Assembly: GCF_009796805.1 (NCBI RefSeq)
Contig: NZ_CP047029.1
Location: 558,001-622,000, forward strand
DNA: 64,000 nucleotides
DNA from: Algibacter sp. L1A34
GTDB lineage: Bacteria > Bacteroidota > Bacteroidia > Flavobacteriales > Flavobacteriaceae
Direction: 5' to 3'
The notes beneath the pieces are model-generated. The model searched no databases. It was given only the letters and a program-made list of their open reading frames with translations, and was not told the origin of the DNA. Position 1 is the stretch's first letter, and each line of letters begins with the position of its first letter. The translations under genes and the position numbers were made by a program. Shown here in pieces: positions 30,920 to 41,200 of this stretch.

Positions 30920-31210
30920 TTACATGTTACTGTATAAATCAATCATTTCACCTTCCGCCAGTTGTACAATTGCTTTTTTAACTGCATTTGTTTTACCATG
31001 TTGAATACCAGTTTTAGTAAACTTGGTACTACGATCTGGACGGACATTTATAGTACGAACTTTTTCAACAGAAACACCATAAGCAGCTTCCACCGCTTTT
31101 TTGATTTCTACCTTGTTCGCCTTAGTCTTCACCGAGAACGTATAGCAGTTTCTCAACTCGCTATTAGCTGTCGCTTTTTCTGTGATTATAGGTTTAATTA
31201 AGATACTCAT
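30920..31210 (-). CDS. rplW: 50S ribosomal protein L23
   Basis: 96 aa. MSILIKPIITEKATANSELR, KANKVEIKKAVEAAYGVSVE and TVNVRPDR-like TINVRPDRSTKF match L23, the docking site for trigger factor and SRP at the exit tunnel. It lies 5 bp after rplD. Confidence 0.97.
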   Translation of the reverse strand: MSILIKPIITEKATANSELRNCYTFSVKTKANKVEIKKAVEAAYGVSVEKVRTINVRPDRSTKFTKTGIQHGKTNAVKKAIVQLAEGEMIDLYSNM

Positions 31211-31215
31211 TGTTT

Positions 31216-31845
31216 CTATTTACTTAAATTTGTTTCAATTCCTGCTAAAGCGCCTTCTAAAAGAATCACTTGATTTGCGTTCAGTATTTTATAAGTACTT
31301 ATTTCTGAAGAAGTTATCACCTCAGAGCCTTTTAAATTACGTGACGACAAATATACGTTTTTATTAGCCTCACCCAACACAAACAGTGACTTTTTGTTCT
31401 CTAAATCTAGAGCTTTTAAAACAGCTGTAAAGTTTTTAGTTTTTGGAGACTCAAAACTAAAGTCTTCTAAAACTACAATAGACTTCTCTCCTGCCTTAAT
31501 ACTAAATGCTGATTTACGAGCTAGTCTCTTAAGGTTTTTATTAAGTTTGAAGCTGTAATTTCTTGGTCTTGGACCGAACATACGACCACCACCTCTAAAC
31601 ACACCAGACTTAATAGAACCTGCACGAGCTGTACCAGTACCTTTTTGCTTTTTAATCTTACGGGTAGATCCAGAAATCTCAGCTCTTTCTTTAGCCTTGT
31701 GAGTTCCTTGACGTTGGTTTGCTAAGTATTGTTTAACATCCAAGTATACCGCGTGATTATTAGGCTCAATAGCAAACACATCGCTAGAAAGGTCTGCCTT
31801 TCTACCTGTGTCTTTTCCGTTTATATCTAAAACTGCTACTTTCAT
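31216..31845 (-). CDS. rplD: 50S ribosomal protein L4
   Basis: 209 aa. [20 protein letters not shown], the extended loop [20 protein letters not shown] with [20 protein letters not shown], and the C-terminal globular part are typical. Its start overlaps the rplC stop by one base (TAATG). L4 represses the S10 operon in E. coli; here a structured leader lies ahead of rplC, but a link to L4 is speculative. Confidence 0.98.
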   Translation of the reverse strand: MKVAVLDINGKDTGRKADLSSDVFAIEPNNHAVYLDVKQYLANQRQGTHKAKERAEISGSTRKIKKQKGTGTARAGSIKSGVFRGGGRMFGPRPRNYSFKLNKNLKRLARKSAFSIKAGEKSIVVLEDFSFESPKTKNFTAVLKALDLENKKSLFVLGEANKNVYLSSRNLKGSEVITSSEISTYKILNANQVILLEGALAGIETNLSK

Positions 31846-32462
31846 TATTTTCTAATAATTACATAAGAGTTTTTATGGCCAGGAACACATCCTTTAACCA
31901 CAAGTAGGTTCTTTTCAGCAACTACTTTTAAAACTTTTAAATTTTGAACTTTAACTGTGTCTCCACCCATTCTACCTGCCATTTTCATGCCTTTAAAAAC
32001 ACGAGCAGGGTAAGATGCAGCTCCAATAGACCCCGGCGCTCTTAAACGGTTATGTTGACCGTGAGTAGCTTGACCTACACCACCGAAACCATGACGTTTT
32101 ACAACACCTTGAAATCCTTTACCTTTTGATGTACCAGCAACGTCAACAAATTCGCCTTCGGCGAAATGATCAACAGTGATTGCATCACCTAATTTGTACT
32201 CCGAATCAAAACTTTTGAATTCAACGATTTTGCGTTTCACAGAAGTACCCGCTTTTTTAGCATGACCTAAGTCTGCTTTAGTAGCGCTTTTTTCTGTCGC
32301 GTCATCGAAACCAAGTTGAATAGCTGCATAGCCGTCAACCTCTTCAGTTCTGACTTGGGTAACGATACATGGTCCAGCTTCGATTACTGTACAAGGAATG
32401 TTTTTCCCGTTTTCATCGAAGATGCTGGTCATACCGATTTTCTTTCCAATTAACCCAGACAT
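31845..32462 (-). CDS. rplC: 50S ribosomal protein L3
   Basis: 205 aa. [60 protein letters not shown] and [16 protein letters not shown] are diagnostic. It is the first gene of the large rplC-to-rpsK unit and has its own promoter element and leader, unlike the common layout in which rpsJ leads directly into rplC. Confidence 0.98.
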   Translation of the reverse strand: MSGLIGKKIGMTSIFDENGKNIPCTVIEAGPCIVTQVRTEEVDGYAAIQLGFDDATEKSATKADLGHAKKAGTSVKRKIVEFKSFDSEYKLGDAITVDHFAEGEFVDVAGTSKGKGFQGVVKRHGFGGVGQATHGQHNRLRAPGSIGAASYPARVFKGMKMAGRMGGDTVKVQNLKVLKVVAEKNLLVVKGCVPGHKNSYVIIRK

Positions 32463-32605
32463 ATTTAATTATTTATTAATGATTTACTATTTATTAAAAA
32501 CATTTAAGGCTGAAAATACGTTTCAGCCTTGAAGTGTATTTTTACCGTTTTTCCCGCAACCGCATTGGTGGGACATGTAAATATGGAGCAAAACTCCCTA
32601 TTTTG
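32463..32605 (-). promoter_or_regulatory. Structured 5' leader of the rplC operon
   Basis: About 143 bases between the expected transcription start and the rplC ATG. On the minus strand it can form GGAG/CTCC with a five-base loop (32585-32597), CCC/GGG enclosing ACC/GGT (32553-32572) and a perfect 10-bp hairpin AAGGCTGAAA/TTTCAGCCTT (32506-32530). The last hairpin has no T-run and is followed by an AT-rich stretch to the ATG. The position is that of an autoregulatory ribosomal-protein leader. The fold and any ligand are inference. Confidence 0.45.
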
Positions 32606-32611
32606 AGCATG

Positions 32612-32619
32612 CAAATGTA
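32612..32619 (-). promoter_or_regulatory. -7 promoter element of the rplC operon
   Basis: TACATTTG on the minus strand, exactly the same octamer as in front of rpsL. TTTT and not TTTG lies 19 bp upstream. It follows the rpsJ terminator, so rplC has its own start. Confidence 0.6.
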
Positions 32620-32775
32620 GAGTTTTATTTCGGTTTAAAAAAATGATTTTCAATTAATTCTGTATAAAAACATCATAACCATATTATTAATCTATTTTGT
32701 CTCAAAATCCAATATTTCTATCACCCTCCAAAAACATAGTAAAACCTGATGAAATCAATGTAAAATTTCGATTTC

Positions 32776-32814
32776 AAAAAAAAAAGCATCAGAATAAAAT
32801 AATTATCCTGATGC
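32776..32814 (-). terminator. Terminator after rpsJ
   Basis: On the minus strand GCATCAG (32808-32814) pairs with CTGATGC (32786-32792) around an AT-rich loop and is followed by ten T (32776-32785). It ends the rpsL-rpsG-fusA-rpsJ transcript before the rplC promoter. Confidence 0.85.
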
Positions 32815-32854
32815 CTCTAATTTTTATCTATACAAGTATAAACTTGTAATTAAA

Positions 32855-33160
32855 CTATACTTTAATCTCTACTTCAACACCACTTGGCAACTCTAATTTC
32901 ATTAAAGCGTCGATAGTTTTAGAAGATGAAGAGTAAATATCTAATAATCTCTTGTAAGAGCTTAATTGAAATTGTTCTCTCGACTTCTTGTTAACGTGAG
33001 GTGAACGTAATACAGTGAAAATTTTCTTGTGTGTTGGTAATGGAATTGGACCAGTTACAACAGCACCTGTACTTTTTACGGTTTTTACAATCTTATCAGC
33101 AGACTTGTCTACTAAGTTATGATCGTAAGACTTTAATTTTATTCTGATTTTTTGACTCAT
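32855..33160 (-). CDS. rpsJ: 30S ribosomal protein S10
   Basis: 101 aa. [40 protein letters not shown] and [17 protein letters not shown] are diagnostic; it also joins antitermination complexes as NusE. It is transcribed after fusA (12-bp gap) and followed by a terminator, so it is separated from rplC by 392 bp. Confidence 0.98.
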   Translation of the reverse strand: MSQKIRIKLKSYDHNLVDKSADKIVKTVKSTGAVVTGPIPLPTHKKIFTVLRSPHVNKKSREQFQLSSYKRLLDIYSSSSKTIDALMKLELPSGVEVEIKV

Positions 33161-33172
33161 TTTCTTAACTTT

Positions 33173-35299
33173 TTAAGATTGTTCTCCTTTAGCAGCCTTA
33201 ATCACTTCTTCAGATATATTAGAAGGTGTTTCAGCATAGTGTGAAAATTCCATAGTTGATGTTGCTCTACCAGAAGATAATGTTCTTAATGTAGTAACAT
33301 AACCAAACATTTCTGATAATGGCACAGTAGCTTTTACAGTTTTTGCTCCAGCTCTATCACCCATATCACTCATTTGTCCACGTCTTCTGTTTAAATCTCC
33401 AACAATGTCACCCATATTTTCTTCAGGAGTAATTACCTCAAGTTTCATAATAGGTTCCATGATTACAGCTTTTGCAGCTTTAGCACAGTTTTTAAATCCT
33501 AATTTAGCTGCTAATTCGAAAGAAAGTTGATCCGAATCCACATCGTGGTAAGATCCATCTCTCAATGTTACTTTCATAGCATCTATTTCGTAACCTGCTA
33601 AAGGTCCGTTAACCATCGCCATTTTAAATCCTTTTTCAATTGAAGGTATAAATTCCTTAGGAACGTTACCACCTTTAATTACAGATTCAAATTGAAGTCC
33701 TACAACGCCTTCATCTGCTGGTCCAACCGTAAATACGATATCAGCAAATTTACCACGACCACCAGATTGTTTCTTATAAACTTCTCTATGATCCGCTACA
33801 GCTGTAATAGCCTCTTTATATTCAACTTGTGGTTGACCTTGATTAACTTCTACTTTAAACTCACGTCTTAAACGATCTACAATTACATCTAAGTGTAATT
33901 CACCCATTCCAGAAATAATAGTTTGTCCTGAAGCTTCGTCTGAACGTACAGTAAATGTAGGATCTTCTTCAGCTAATTTAGCTAAGCCCATTCCTAATTT
34001 ATCAACATCAGCTTTAGTTTTAGGTTCCACTGCGATACCAATTACGGGATCAGGGAAGTCCATAGATTCTAAAACGATTGGGAATTTTTCAGCCGAAAGT
34101 GTATCTCCTGTTTTGATAGATTTAAATCCAACAGCAGCTCCAATATCTCCAGCTTCTATAAAATCAATTGCATTTTGCTTGTTAGCATGCATTTGGTAGA
34201 TACGAGAAATACGCTCTTTTTTACCAGAACGGTTATTTAAAACGTAAGAACCCGCATCTAAACGACCAGAATACGCTCTAAAGAAAGCTAAACGACCTAC
34301 GAAAGGATCGGTAGCAATTTTAAATGCTAATGCAGCGAAAGGTTCGTCTACACTTGGCTTACGCAATTCTTCTTTTTCTGTATCAGGATTCATCCCTACA
34401 ATACCTTCTTTATCCATAGGAGAAGGTAAATAACGACATACAGCATCTAATAAGAATTGTACACCTTTATTTTTGAAAGCAGAACCACAAATCATTGGAA
34501 TGATAGCCATATCCATTACAGCAGCTCTAAGTGCAGCATGCACTTCATCTTCTGTAATAGAATCTTCATCTTCCATGAATTTCTCTAGTAAGTCTTCATC
34601 ATAACTAGCTACTTCTTCAATTAGCTTAGCACGTAGAATTTTTGCTTCTTCTTTAAGCTCTTCAGGAATATCAACAACATCAAATGTTGAACCCATTCCT
34701 TCTTCATGCCAAACAATAGCTCTGTTCTTAACTAAATCGACAATACCTTTAAAGTTTTCTTCGTCACCAATATTCAAAACAATAGGCACTGCATTAGAAC
34801 CTAACATTTCTTTTACTTGGCCACAAACCATCATAAAATCAGATCCTTGACGGTCCATTTTATTAACGAATCCTATTCTTGGCACTTTATAGTTATCAGC
34901 AAGTCTCCAGTTAGTTTCAGATTGTGGTTCAACACCATCCACTGCACTAAATAAGAATACTAAACCATCAAGTACACGTAAAGATCTATTTACCTCTACA
35001 GTAAAATCTACGTGACCTGGTGTGTCAATAATATTAAAATGGTAGTCCTGAGCTTCCGCTGTTGGCTCACCATTTTCCATAGGGAATTTCCACTCACAAG
35101 TTGTAGCAGCAGACGTAATAGTAATACCACGTTCTTGCTCTTGCTCCATCCAGTCCATTGTTGCAGCACCATCATGTACTTCACCAATTTTATGAGAAAC
35201 TCCTGTATAATAAAGAATACGTTCTGTAGTAGTGGTTTTTCCTGCATCAATATGTGCAGCAATACCAATATTTCTTGTTAATCTTAAATCTCTTGCCAT
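33173..35299 (-). CDS. fusA: Elongation factor G
   Basis: 708 aa translocation GTPase. G1 ([20 protein letters not shown]), G2 region [13 protein letters not shown]3 ([14 protein letters not shown]) and G4 ([12 protein letters not shown]) are intact, followed by the usual domains II-V ([20 protein letters not shown] in domain III). It lies 3 bp after rpsG. Confidence 0.99.
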   Translation of the reverse strand: MARDLRLTRNIGIAAHIDAGKTTTTERILYYTGVSHKIGEVHDGAATMDWMEQEQERGITITSAATTCEWKFPMENGEPTAEAQDYHFNIIDTPGHVDFTVEVNRSLRVLDGLVFLFSAVDGVEPQSETNWRLADNYKVPRIGFVNKMDRQGSDFMMVCGQVKEMLGSNAVPIVLNIGDEENFKGIVDLVKNRAIVWHEEGMGSTFDVVDIPEELKEEAKILRAKLIEEVASYDEDLLEKFMEDEDSITEDEVHAALRAAVMDMAIIPMICGSAFKNKGVQFLLDAVCRYLPSPMDKEGIVGMNPDTEKEELRKPSVDEPFAALAFKIATDPFVGRLAFFRAYSGRLDAGSYVLNNRSGKKERISRIYQMHANKQNAIDFIEAGDIGAAVGFKSIKTGDTLSAEKFPIVLESMDFPDPVIGIAVEPKTKADVDKLGMGLAKLAEEDPTFTVRSDEASGQTIISGMGELHLDVIVDRLRREFKVEVNQGQPQVEYKEAITAVADHREVYKKQSGGRGKFADIVFTVGPADEGVVGLQFESVIKGGNVPKEFIPSIEKGFKMAMVNGPLAGYEIDAMKVTLRDGSYHDVDSDQLSFELAAKLGFKNCAKAAKAVIMEPIMKLEVITPEENMGDIVGDLNRRRGQMSDMGDRAGAKTVKATVPLSEMFGYVTTLRTLSSGRATSTMEFSHYAETPSNISEEVIKAAKGEQS

Positions 35300-35302
35300 G
35301 TT

Positions 35303-35779
35303 TTAGAATCTAAAGTGAGAGAATGCTTTATTTGCCTCTGCCATTTTGTGAGTATCTACTCTTTTCTTAACTGCTGACCCTTCTTCTTTAGCTGCTGCTA
35401 AAACTTCTGAAGCCAAACGTAAAGCCATAGATTTTTCGTTTCTTTTACGTGAATAGCTAATTAACCATTTCATTGCCGTAGATACTTTACGGTCTGGACG
35501 AATTTGCATTGGAATTTGGAATGTTGCTCCACCAACTCTACGACTACGTACTTCTACGTGAGGCATAACGTTAGATAAGGCATCTTTCCAGATCTCTAAA
35601 GCTGTTTTTTCTTCGTCTGTTTTCTTTTCTTCTACTATTGCGATTGCATCATAGAATACTTTAAAAGCTACCGACTTTTTTCCATCCCACATCATCATGT
35701 TAACGAAACGAGTTACTAACTGGTCGTTAAATTTAGGGTCTGGTAAAAGCGGTCTTTTTTTCGCTGCTCTTTTTCTCAT
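35303..35779 (-). CDS. rpsG: 30S ribosomal protein S7
   Basis: 158 aa. [40 protein letters not shown] and [20 protein letters not shown] are typical. It organises the 3' major domain of 16S rRNA. It lies 21 bp after rpsL. Confidence 0.98.
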   Translation of the reverse strand: MRKRAAKKRPLLPDPKFNDQLVTRFVNMMMWDGKKSVAFKVFYDAIAIVEEKKTDEEKTALEIWKDALSNVMPHVEVRSRRVGGATFQIPMQIRPDRKVSTAMKWLISYSRKRNEKSMALRLASEVLAAAKEEGSAVKKRVDTHKMAEANKAFSHFRF

Positions 35780-35800
35780 TTCTTCTTCTTAAAGTTTTAA

Positions 35801-36175
35801 TTACTTCTTAGGGCGTTTTGCTCCGTACTTAGATCTACGTTGTGTTCTACCTGCAACACCTGCTGTGTCTAAGGCACCACGAACGATGTGATATCTAACT
35901 CCTGGCAAATCTTTTACCCTTCCACCTCTAACCAATACTATCGAGTGCTCTTGTAAATTGTGTCCTTCACCACCGATGTATGCATTAACCTCGTTACCGT
36001 TTGTTAAACGAACCCTTGCTACCTTACGCATTGCTGAGTTAGGTTTTTTAGGTGTCGTTGTGTAAACACGAGTACACACACCACGTCTTTGTGGACACGA
36101 ATTTAAAGCAGCCGATTTACTCTTCTTGGTTATTTTGGCTCTTCCTTTTCGTACTAATTGTGAAATTGTTGGCAT
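35801..36175 (-). CDS. rpsL: 30S ribosomal protein S12
   Basis: 124 aa decoding-centre protein. [40 protein letters not shown] and [20 protein letters not shown] are present. The lysines of KKPNSA and RVKDLPG, sites of known streptomycin-resistance changes, are wild-type. It is the first gene of the rpsL-rpsG-fusA-rpsJ unit with a strong promoter 43 bp upstream. Confidence 0.99.
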   Translation of the reverse strand: MPTISQLVRKGRAKITKKSKSAALNSCPQRRGVCTRVYTTTPKKPNSAMRKVARVRLTNGNEVNAYIGGEGHNLQEHSIVLVRGGRVKDLPGVRYHIVRGALDTAGVAGRTQRRSKYGAKRPKK

Positions 36176-36218
36176 ATATTTCTATATAATATTTGTTAAT
36201 CCTCTTCTTAGAGGGGTG

Positions 36219-36249
36219 CAAATGTAGTAATTAAAATTAATTATTCAAA
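36219..36249 (-). promoter_or_regulatory. Promoter of the rpsL operon
   Basis: On the minus strand TTTG (36246-36249), 19 bp, then TACATTTG (36219-36226): a full match to the Bacteroidota housekeeping consensus. The expected start lies at the edge of a small hairpin CCTC/GAGG (36201-36214), which would form the 5' end of the mRNA. Confidence 0.8.
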
Positions 36250-36472
36250 TCGTAATTCGTTAATTTTTAAGAGTTTTAGAAAAAAGAAGCCATCTAGATA
36301 TTAAATTTGTACTTTTTCCGTTAGATTTACATGGAGATTAAGTTTATAAAATTAAAAAAGAATACAACCATAATAGAAACAGTTTTAGTACATAAACAAG
36401 AAACATTTCATTAAAATAAACCTAATAAATTATTTAGGTATTCAACAAAAAACATCAATTCTTTAAATCATT

Positions 36473-38167
36473 TTGCAAAAAACTTTTATTTCTTTTCTTA
36501 TTATATTTTTATTCTTTTCTACGGAAGTGCTTTGCCAAACTTTATATTTAAATATTGATGGAGAAAATAAGAATGAAACCCAAGTAATAGATTCTTTAAA
36601 CTATATAAAAACGCACAAAGATTTTTTTTCGATTAAATCGGAAGTTGAATTTATTCAAAATACACTCTTTAAAAAAGGATATATTGAAAATGAAGTTTCT
36701 GAAATTTCAAAAATTAACGATTCTGTCTTTGCTACCTCTATCAATTTAAAAACAAAATTCAATTCGATAAACATCTATTATGATAACGGCTTAATTGAAA
36801 CATCTATTTTAAATCAAATTTCGAATAAAGTTTTTGATGATTATTTTGAATTACCTTTTCAGCAAGTAGAAAATGCTTTAAATTTTATTAATTCAAAAAT
36901 AACTAAAGATGGGTTTCCTTTTTCAAAATTAAATCTGTCAAATATTTCAACTAAAAGCAAAACCATATTAAAGGCAGATTTGGTTATTAATTCTTCCGAA
37001 GAAAAAAGAACCATTAGTAATATCATTATTAAAGGTTACAAAAAATTTCCTCGCTCCTATTTAAAACACTATTTAAAAATAAAGAAAAATCAGGTTTTCG
37101 ATTTAAACTCAATAAAAAATAAAACAAAACAGCTTAATGATTTACGTTTTGCTAACCAAATAAAATCGCCTGAGGTTCTGTTTTCAAAAGATTCAACATC
37201 ATTATATCTATACCTCAAAAAATCTCAAAGTAATAATTTCGACGGTTTTTTAGGTTTTGGAACGAATGAAGACACCAATAACATTGAATTTGATGGCTAT
37301 TTAAATCTAAGTCTAACAAATAATTTAAATTTTGGAGAATCTTTTCAGTTACTTTATAAGAGCGACGAGAACGATCAAAAAACATTTGACATCAACGCGT
37401 CTCTACCTTATTTATTTAAAACACCGATTGGAGTCGATTTTCAATTACGCATTTTTAAACGAGATTCTTCCTTCACTACCGTAAATCAATCTGTAAAACT
37501 TCATTATCAAATAAATTCTAAACATAAAATTTACGTTGGTCTAACAAATTTAGAATCCAACAATTTACTATCCTTAAATACCACACCCAACATTGTTGAT
37601 TATAATACATCCTATTACACCTTGGCTTATGAATACATAAAGCCACAATCGGACAATTTACTCTTTCCCGTGAACAGTAAATTGTATTTTGAAACTGACT
37701 TTGGAACTCGAAAGCAAAGTAGTTTATCACAAAAACAAACACAATTTTTTATTGATGCGTCTAAAATTTTTAATTTAAACCATAAAAACAGTTTTTATAC
37801 ACGAATAAACGGGTCGCTACTATCATCTGATGATTATCTCGAAAACGAACTTTCTCGATTTGGAGGTATTAATTCCATTAGAGGTTTTGAAGAAAATAGT
37901 CTTTATGCTTCCTTATACGGATTACTTAACACAGAGTACCGTTACCAAGTAAGCAACTCAATCTACATTCACTCAATAACAGATGCTGCATATTTTGAGA
38001 ACAAAATTTTAAAAACCAAAGAAAAACTGTTTGGATACGGCTTTGGATTTGGTATTTTAACTAAAGCTGGCATTTTTAAATTTAACTATGCAAACGGCAA
38101 ATTGCAGAATCAAAAATTTAAACTATCCAATTCTAAGATTCACATAAGTTTGACTACAGTTTTTTAG
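36473..38167 (+). CDS. Omp85/BamA-like outer-membrane protein (POTRA plus barrel)
   Basis: 564 aa. A signal peptide (MQKTFISFLIIFLFFSTEVL, CQ) is followed by a periplasmic part with POTRA-like blocks (ISNIIIKGYKKFPRSYLKHY, then LKIKKNQVFDLNSIKNK) and a C-terminal barrel of about 330 residues. The barrel contains SRFGGINSIRGFEENSLYA, which carries the RGF motif of the Omp85 lid loop, and ends in phenylalanine (SLTTVF). This suggests a role in inserting or exporting outer-membrane proteins or lipids, but it is much shorter than BamA. The start is a TTG at 36473: a stop lies two codons before and the frame has no other methionine codon. Its 3' end is partly duplicated at 44557-44640. Confidence 0.8.
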   Translation: MQKTFISFLIIFLFFSTEVLCQTLYLNIDGENKNETQVIDSLNYIKTHKDFFSIKSEVEFIQNTLFKKGYIENEVSEISKINDSVFATSINLKTKFNSINIYYDNGLIETSILNQISNKVFDDYFELPFQQVENALNFINSKITKDGFPFSKLNLSNISTKSKTILKADLVINSSEEKRTISNIIIKGYKKFPRSYLKHYLKIKKNQVFDLNSIKNKTKQLNDLRFANQIKSPEVLFSKDSTSLYLYLKKSQSNNFDGFLGFGTNEDTNNIEFDGYLNLSLTNNLNFGESFQLLYKSDENDQKTFDINASLPYLFKTPIGVDFQLRIFKRDSSFTTVNQSVKLHYQINSKHKIYVGLTNLESNNLLSLNTTPNIVDYNTSYYTLAYEYIKPQSDNLLFPVNSKLYFETDFGTRKQSSLSQKQTQFFIDASKIFNLNHKNSFYTRINGSLLSSDDYLENELSRFGGINSIRGFEENSLYASLYGLLNTEYRYQVSNSIYIHSITDAAYFENKILKTKEKLFGYGFGFGILTKAGIFKFNYANGKLQNQKFKLSNSKIHISLTTVF

Positions 38168-38225
38168 TATTTTTTTGACATATCTATAAAACTGTAATAT
38201 AATTCTTAATTTTTAACTCTTATTT

Positions 38226-38257
38226 ATTGTTTTATCTGCATATTATGGCCACTTTTG
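38226..38257 (+). promoter_or_regulatory. Promoter of susC of locus 1
   Basis: ATTG (38226-38229), 20 bp, CACTTTTG (38250-38257), 27 bp before the ATG at 38285. Spacing and leader (ACTAATTCAAATAACTATAA) match the other susC genes. Confidence 0.65.
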
Positions 38258-38284
38258 ACATTAACTAATTCAAATAACTATAAA

Positions 38285-41200
38285 ATGAAAACAAAGCTTA
38301 GTGGAATGCTAACGCTATTACTAGCGTTTGTTGTGCAACTAACGTTTGCACAAGAAAAGACAATTTCAGGAGTAATCTCGGATAATGCTGGCTTACCCTT
38401 ACCTGGAGCTACTGTCTTAGTAAAAGGAACCTCCTCAGGAACTTCAACAGATTTCGATGGTAAATATTCAATAACAGCTAATCAAGGAGCTACTCTTGTT
38501 ATTAGTTTTGTTGGATACACCAAAACAGAAATAACTATTGGAGCTTCCAAAATTATTAATGTAACAATGGACGAAGATGCAGCAACTCTAGATGAAGTTG
38601 TTGTAACTGCTTTGGGTATTAAAAGAAGTAAAAAATCTTTAGGATACGCAACACAAGAAATTGGAAATGAAGAAATCGCTACTGTAAAGGAAGCAAATGT
38701 CCTTAATCAACTTTCTGGTAAAGTTTCAGGTCTTTCTATACAAAGAACGAACAACCTTGGTGGTTCTACCAATGTTGTAATTAGAGGCCAAACTTCGCTA
38801 ACAGGTTCAAATCAAGCATTATTTGTTATTGATGGCGTGCCAATTTCTAACAGAAACACAAACACAGGAACACAATCTCAAGGATCTACTGGTTACGATT
38901 ACGGTAATCCTGTATCAGATTTAAACCCTGATGATATTGAGTCTATGAATGTTCTAAAAGGATCTGCTGCGACAGCGTTATATGGTTCTAGAGCATCAAA
39001 CGGTGTTATAGTAATTAATACTAAAAAAGGTAAAGGATCTAATTCTAAAGATTACTCGGTAACAATATCTTCTAATGTTAGTACTGGAAGTATAGACAAA
39101 AGTACTTTTCCCGAATTCCAAACAGGATACGGAGCTGGTTATGGCGGAAACGATTATAATTTCAAATCAGAAGATTTTAATGGAGATGGAACTATTGATA
39201 ACTTTGCTAACGTAAACGACGATGCTTCTTTTGGACCTAAATTTGATTCTAGCTTATATTTAACTCAATGGGATGCATTATACCCACAATTAACAGATAC
39301 CTATGGAGTAGCAAGACCTTGGGAAGCCACTAAAAATGGTCCTATTACATTTTTTCAAACTCCTACTTCTTTTACAAACTCAGTTTCTGTAGCTAAAAGA
39401 TTCGATGCTGGGTCTTTTAGACTATCATACTCTAACTATGACGCTAGCGGCATACTACCAAATAGCTCACAAAACAAAAATACTTTTTCTTTAGCTGCAA
39501 CTGCTAAATTAACAGAAAAATTAGAAGCTACTGGTTACGCCACTTATATAAACACAGCAACTGTAGGTAGAAACTCGACAGGATATAATGATAATATAGT
39601 TGGTTTTATGCGCCAATGGGGACAAAACAATGTAGATTTCAAAAAACAAAAAGACGCATACTTTTTAACACGTGAAAATATTACATGGAATCCTAAGTCT
39701 CCTACAAATCTAACACCTATATATTGGGATAACCCATATTGGACACGTTATGAAAACTACCAAAATGATGGTAGAAACAGATTTACAGGTTATGCTGAAT
39801 TAAAATACGAAATTATAGAAAACCTTAGCATAACAGGTAAAGCCTCTGTAGATCAATATAGCGAAATACAAGAAGAACGAAGAGCTGTTGGATCTGTAGC
39901 TACTGCCTTTGGCATTAATGAAGGAAGCGATGGTAGTTATAATAGAAATGATCAAACCTCAGGATACTTAAGAAGAAACATAAACTCAAGAGAAACAAAC
40001 TTAGATGCATTAATGAACTACTCTAAAGACTTCTCTGATGATTTAAGTTTTAGCGCATTTTTAGGTGGAAATATCAGGAACAGTACTTTAAACATGGTAA
40101 CAGCCGCAACTAATGGAGGCCTTAAAGTACCCGGTGTATATTCGCTTCAAAATTCAACGGATGCATTACCTAACCCTAAAGAAAGAGACGAAACTATAGA
40201 AGTTCAAAGTTTTTTTGCTGGAACAACTTTTGGGTATAAAAACTACCTATTTTTAGAAGGTACAATACGTCGGGATAAAACGTCTACACTGCCTACTGAA
40301 AACAACTCATACTACTACCCTGCAGTTTCAGGATCTTATATCTTTTCTCAAAACTTAAACATTCCTTTTATCAAATTTGGTAAATTAAGAGCTAACTGGG
40401 CGCAAATTGGAAACGCTACTAGTTTTGATCAAATAAACGACACATACACCAGTTTAACATCTTTTCAAGGAAATGCTGCTGCTGCTGTTAGTAATTCAAA
40501 GAAAAATCCAGATTTAAAACCTGAGATTTCAAAATCTTACGAAGTAGGTTTAGAAATGAAGTTTTTAAAAAACGCAAACCTTGGTTTTGATATCGCTTTA
40601 TATAAAACAAACACTACAGATCAAATTGTACCTGTTTCAGTAAGTGAGAGCACAGGATATGTTAGTAAAATTATAAACGCAGGAGAATTAGAAAATAAAG
40701 GTATCGAATTATCTGCCTTCTCTGAATTCGATATTACTAAAGATTTTAAATGGAAGTTGAATGTAAACTGGTCTAAAAACGAAAACACCGTAGTGTCTTT
40801 AGCGGATGGATTAGATGAATTATTATTAGGTTCTTTTAACGCACAAGTAGTTGCTAGAATAGGAGAATCTTACGGAGCTTTAAAAGGAAGTGATTATACA
40901 TATAACGAAAACGGTGAAAAAATAATAGGTGCAAATGGTGTTCCTGTTGCTAGTAGCTCAGATCAGATTATCGGTAACGGTAATCCAGATTGGTTAGCTG
41001 GTGTAAGAAATACGTTTTCTTATAAAAACTTAACTTTTAGTTTCTTTATAGATATTAGACATGGTGGAGATATGTTCTCTTTAGATCAACGTTATGGGCA
41101 AGCTACGGGAGTTTTAGCTAGCTCAGATTTTATTAACGATTTAGGAAACCCTGTAAGAAACACACTTGCCAATGGTGGTGGATTTATTTATGATGGCGTT

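Noticed and set aside
32506-32530. The AAGGCTGAAA hairpin as a terminator
   Set aside because: It lacks a following T-run on the minus strand and stands between a promoter element and the rplC start; it is better treated as part of a leader.
38226-38257. E. coli type -35/-10 promoter (TTGACA at 38255-38260)
   Set aside because: TTGACA occurs by chance at the end of the -7 element; the spacing to any TATAAT is wrong and the Bacteroidota sigma factor does not use this consensus.
38255-38284. Upstream TTG starts for the susC genes (also at 51276, and 3633 on the minus strand)
   Set aside because: The added residues are encoded by the promoter and leader common to all copies, and the downstream ATG gives a standard signal peptide.
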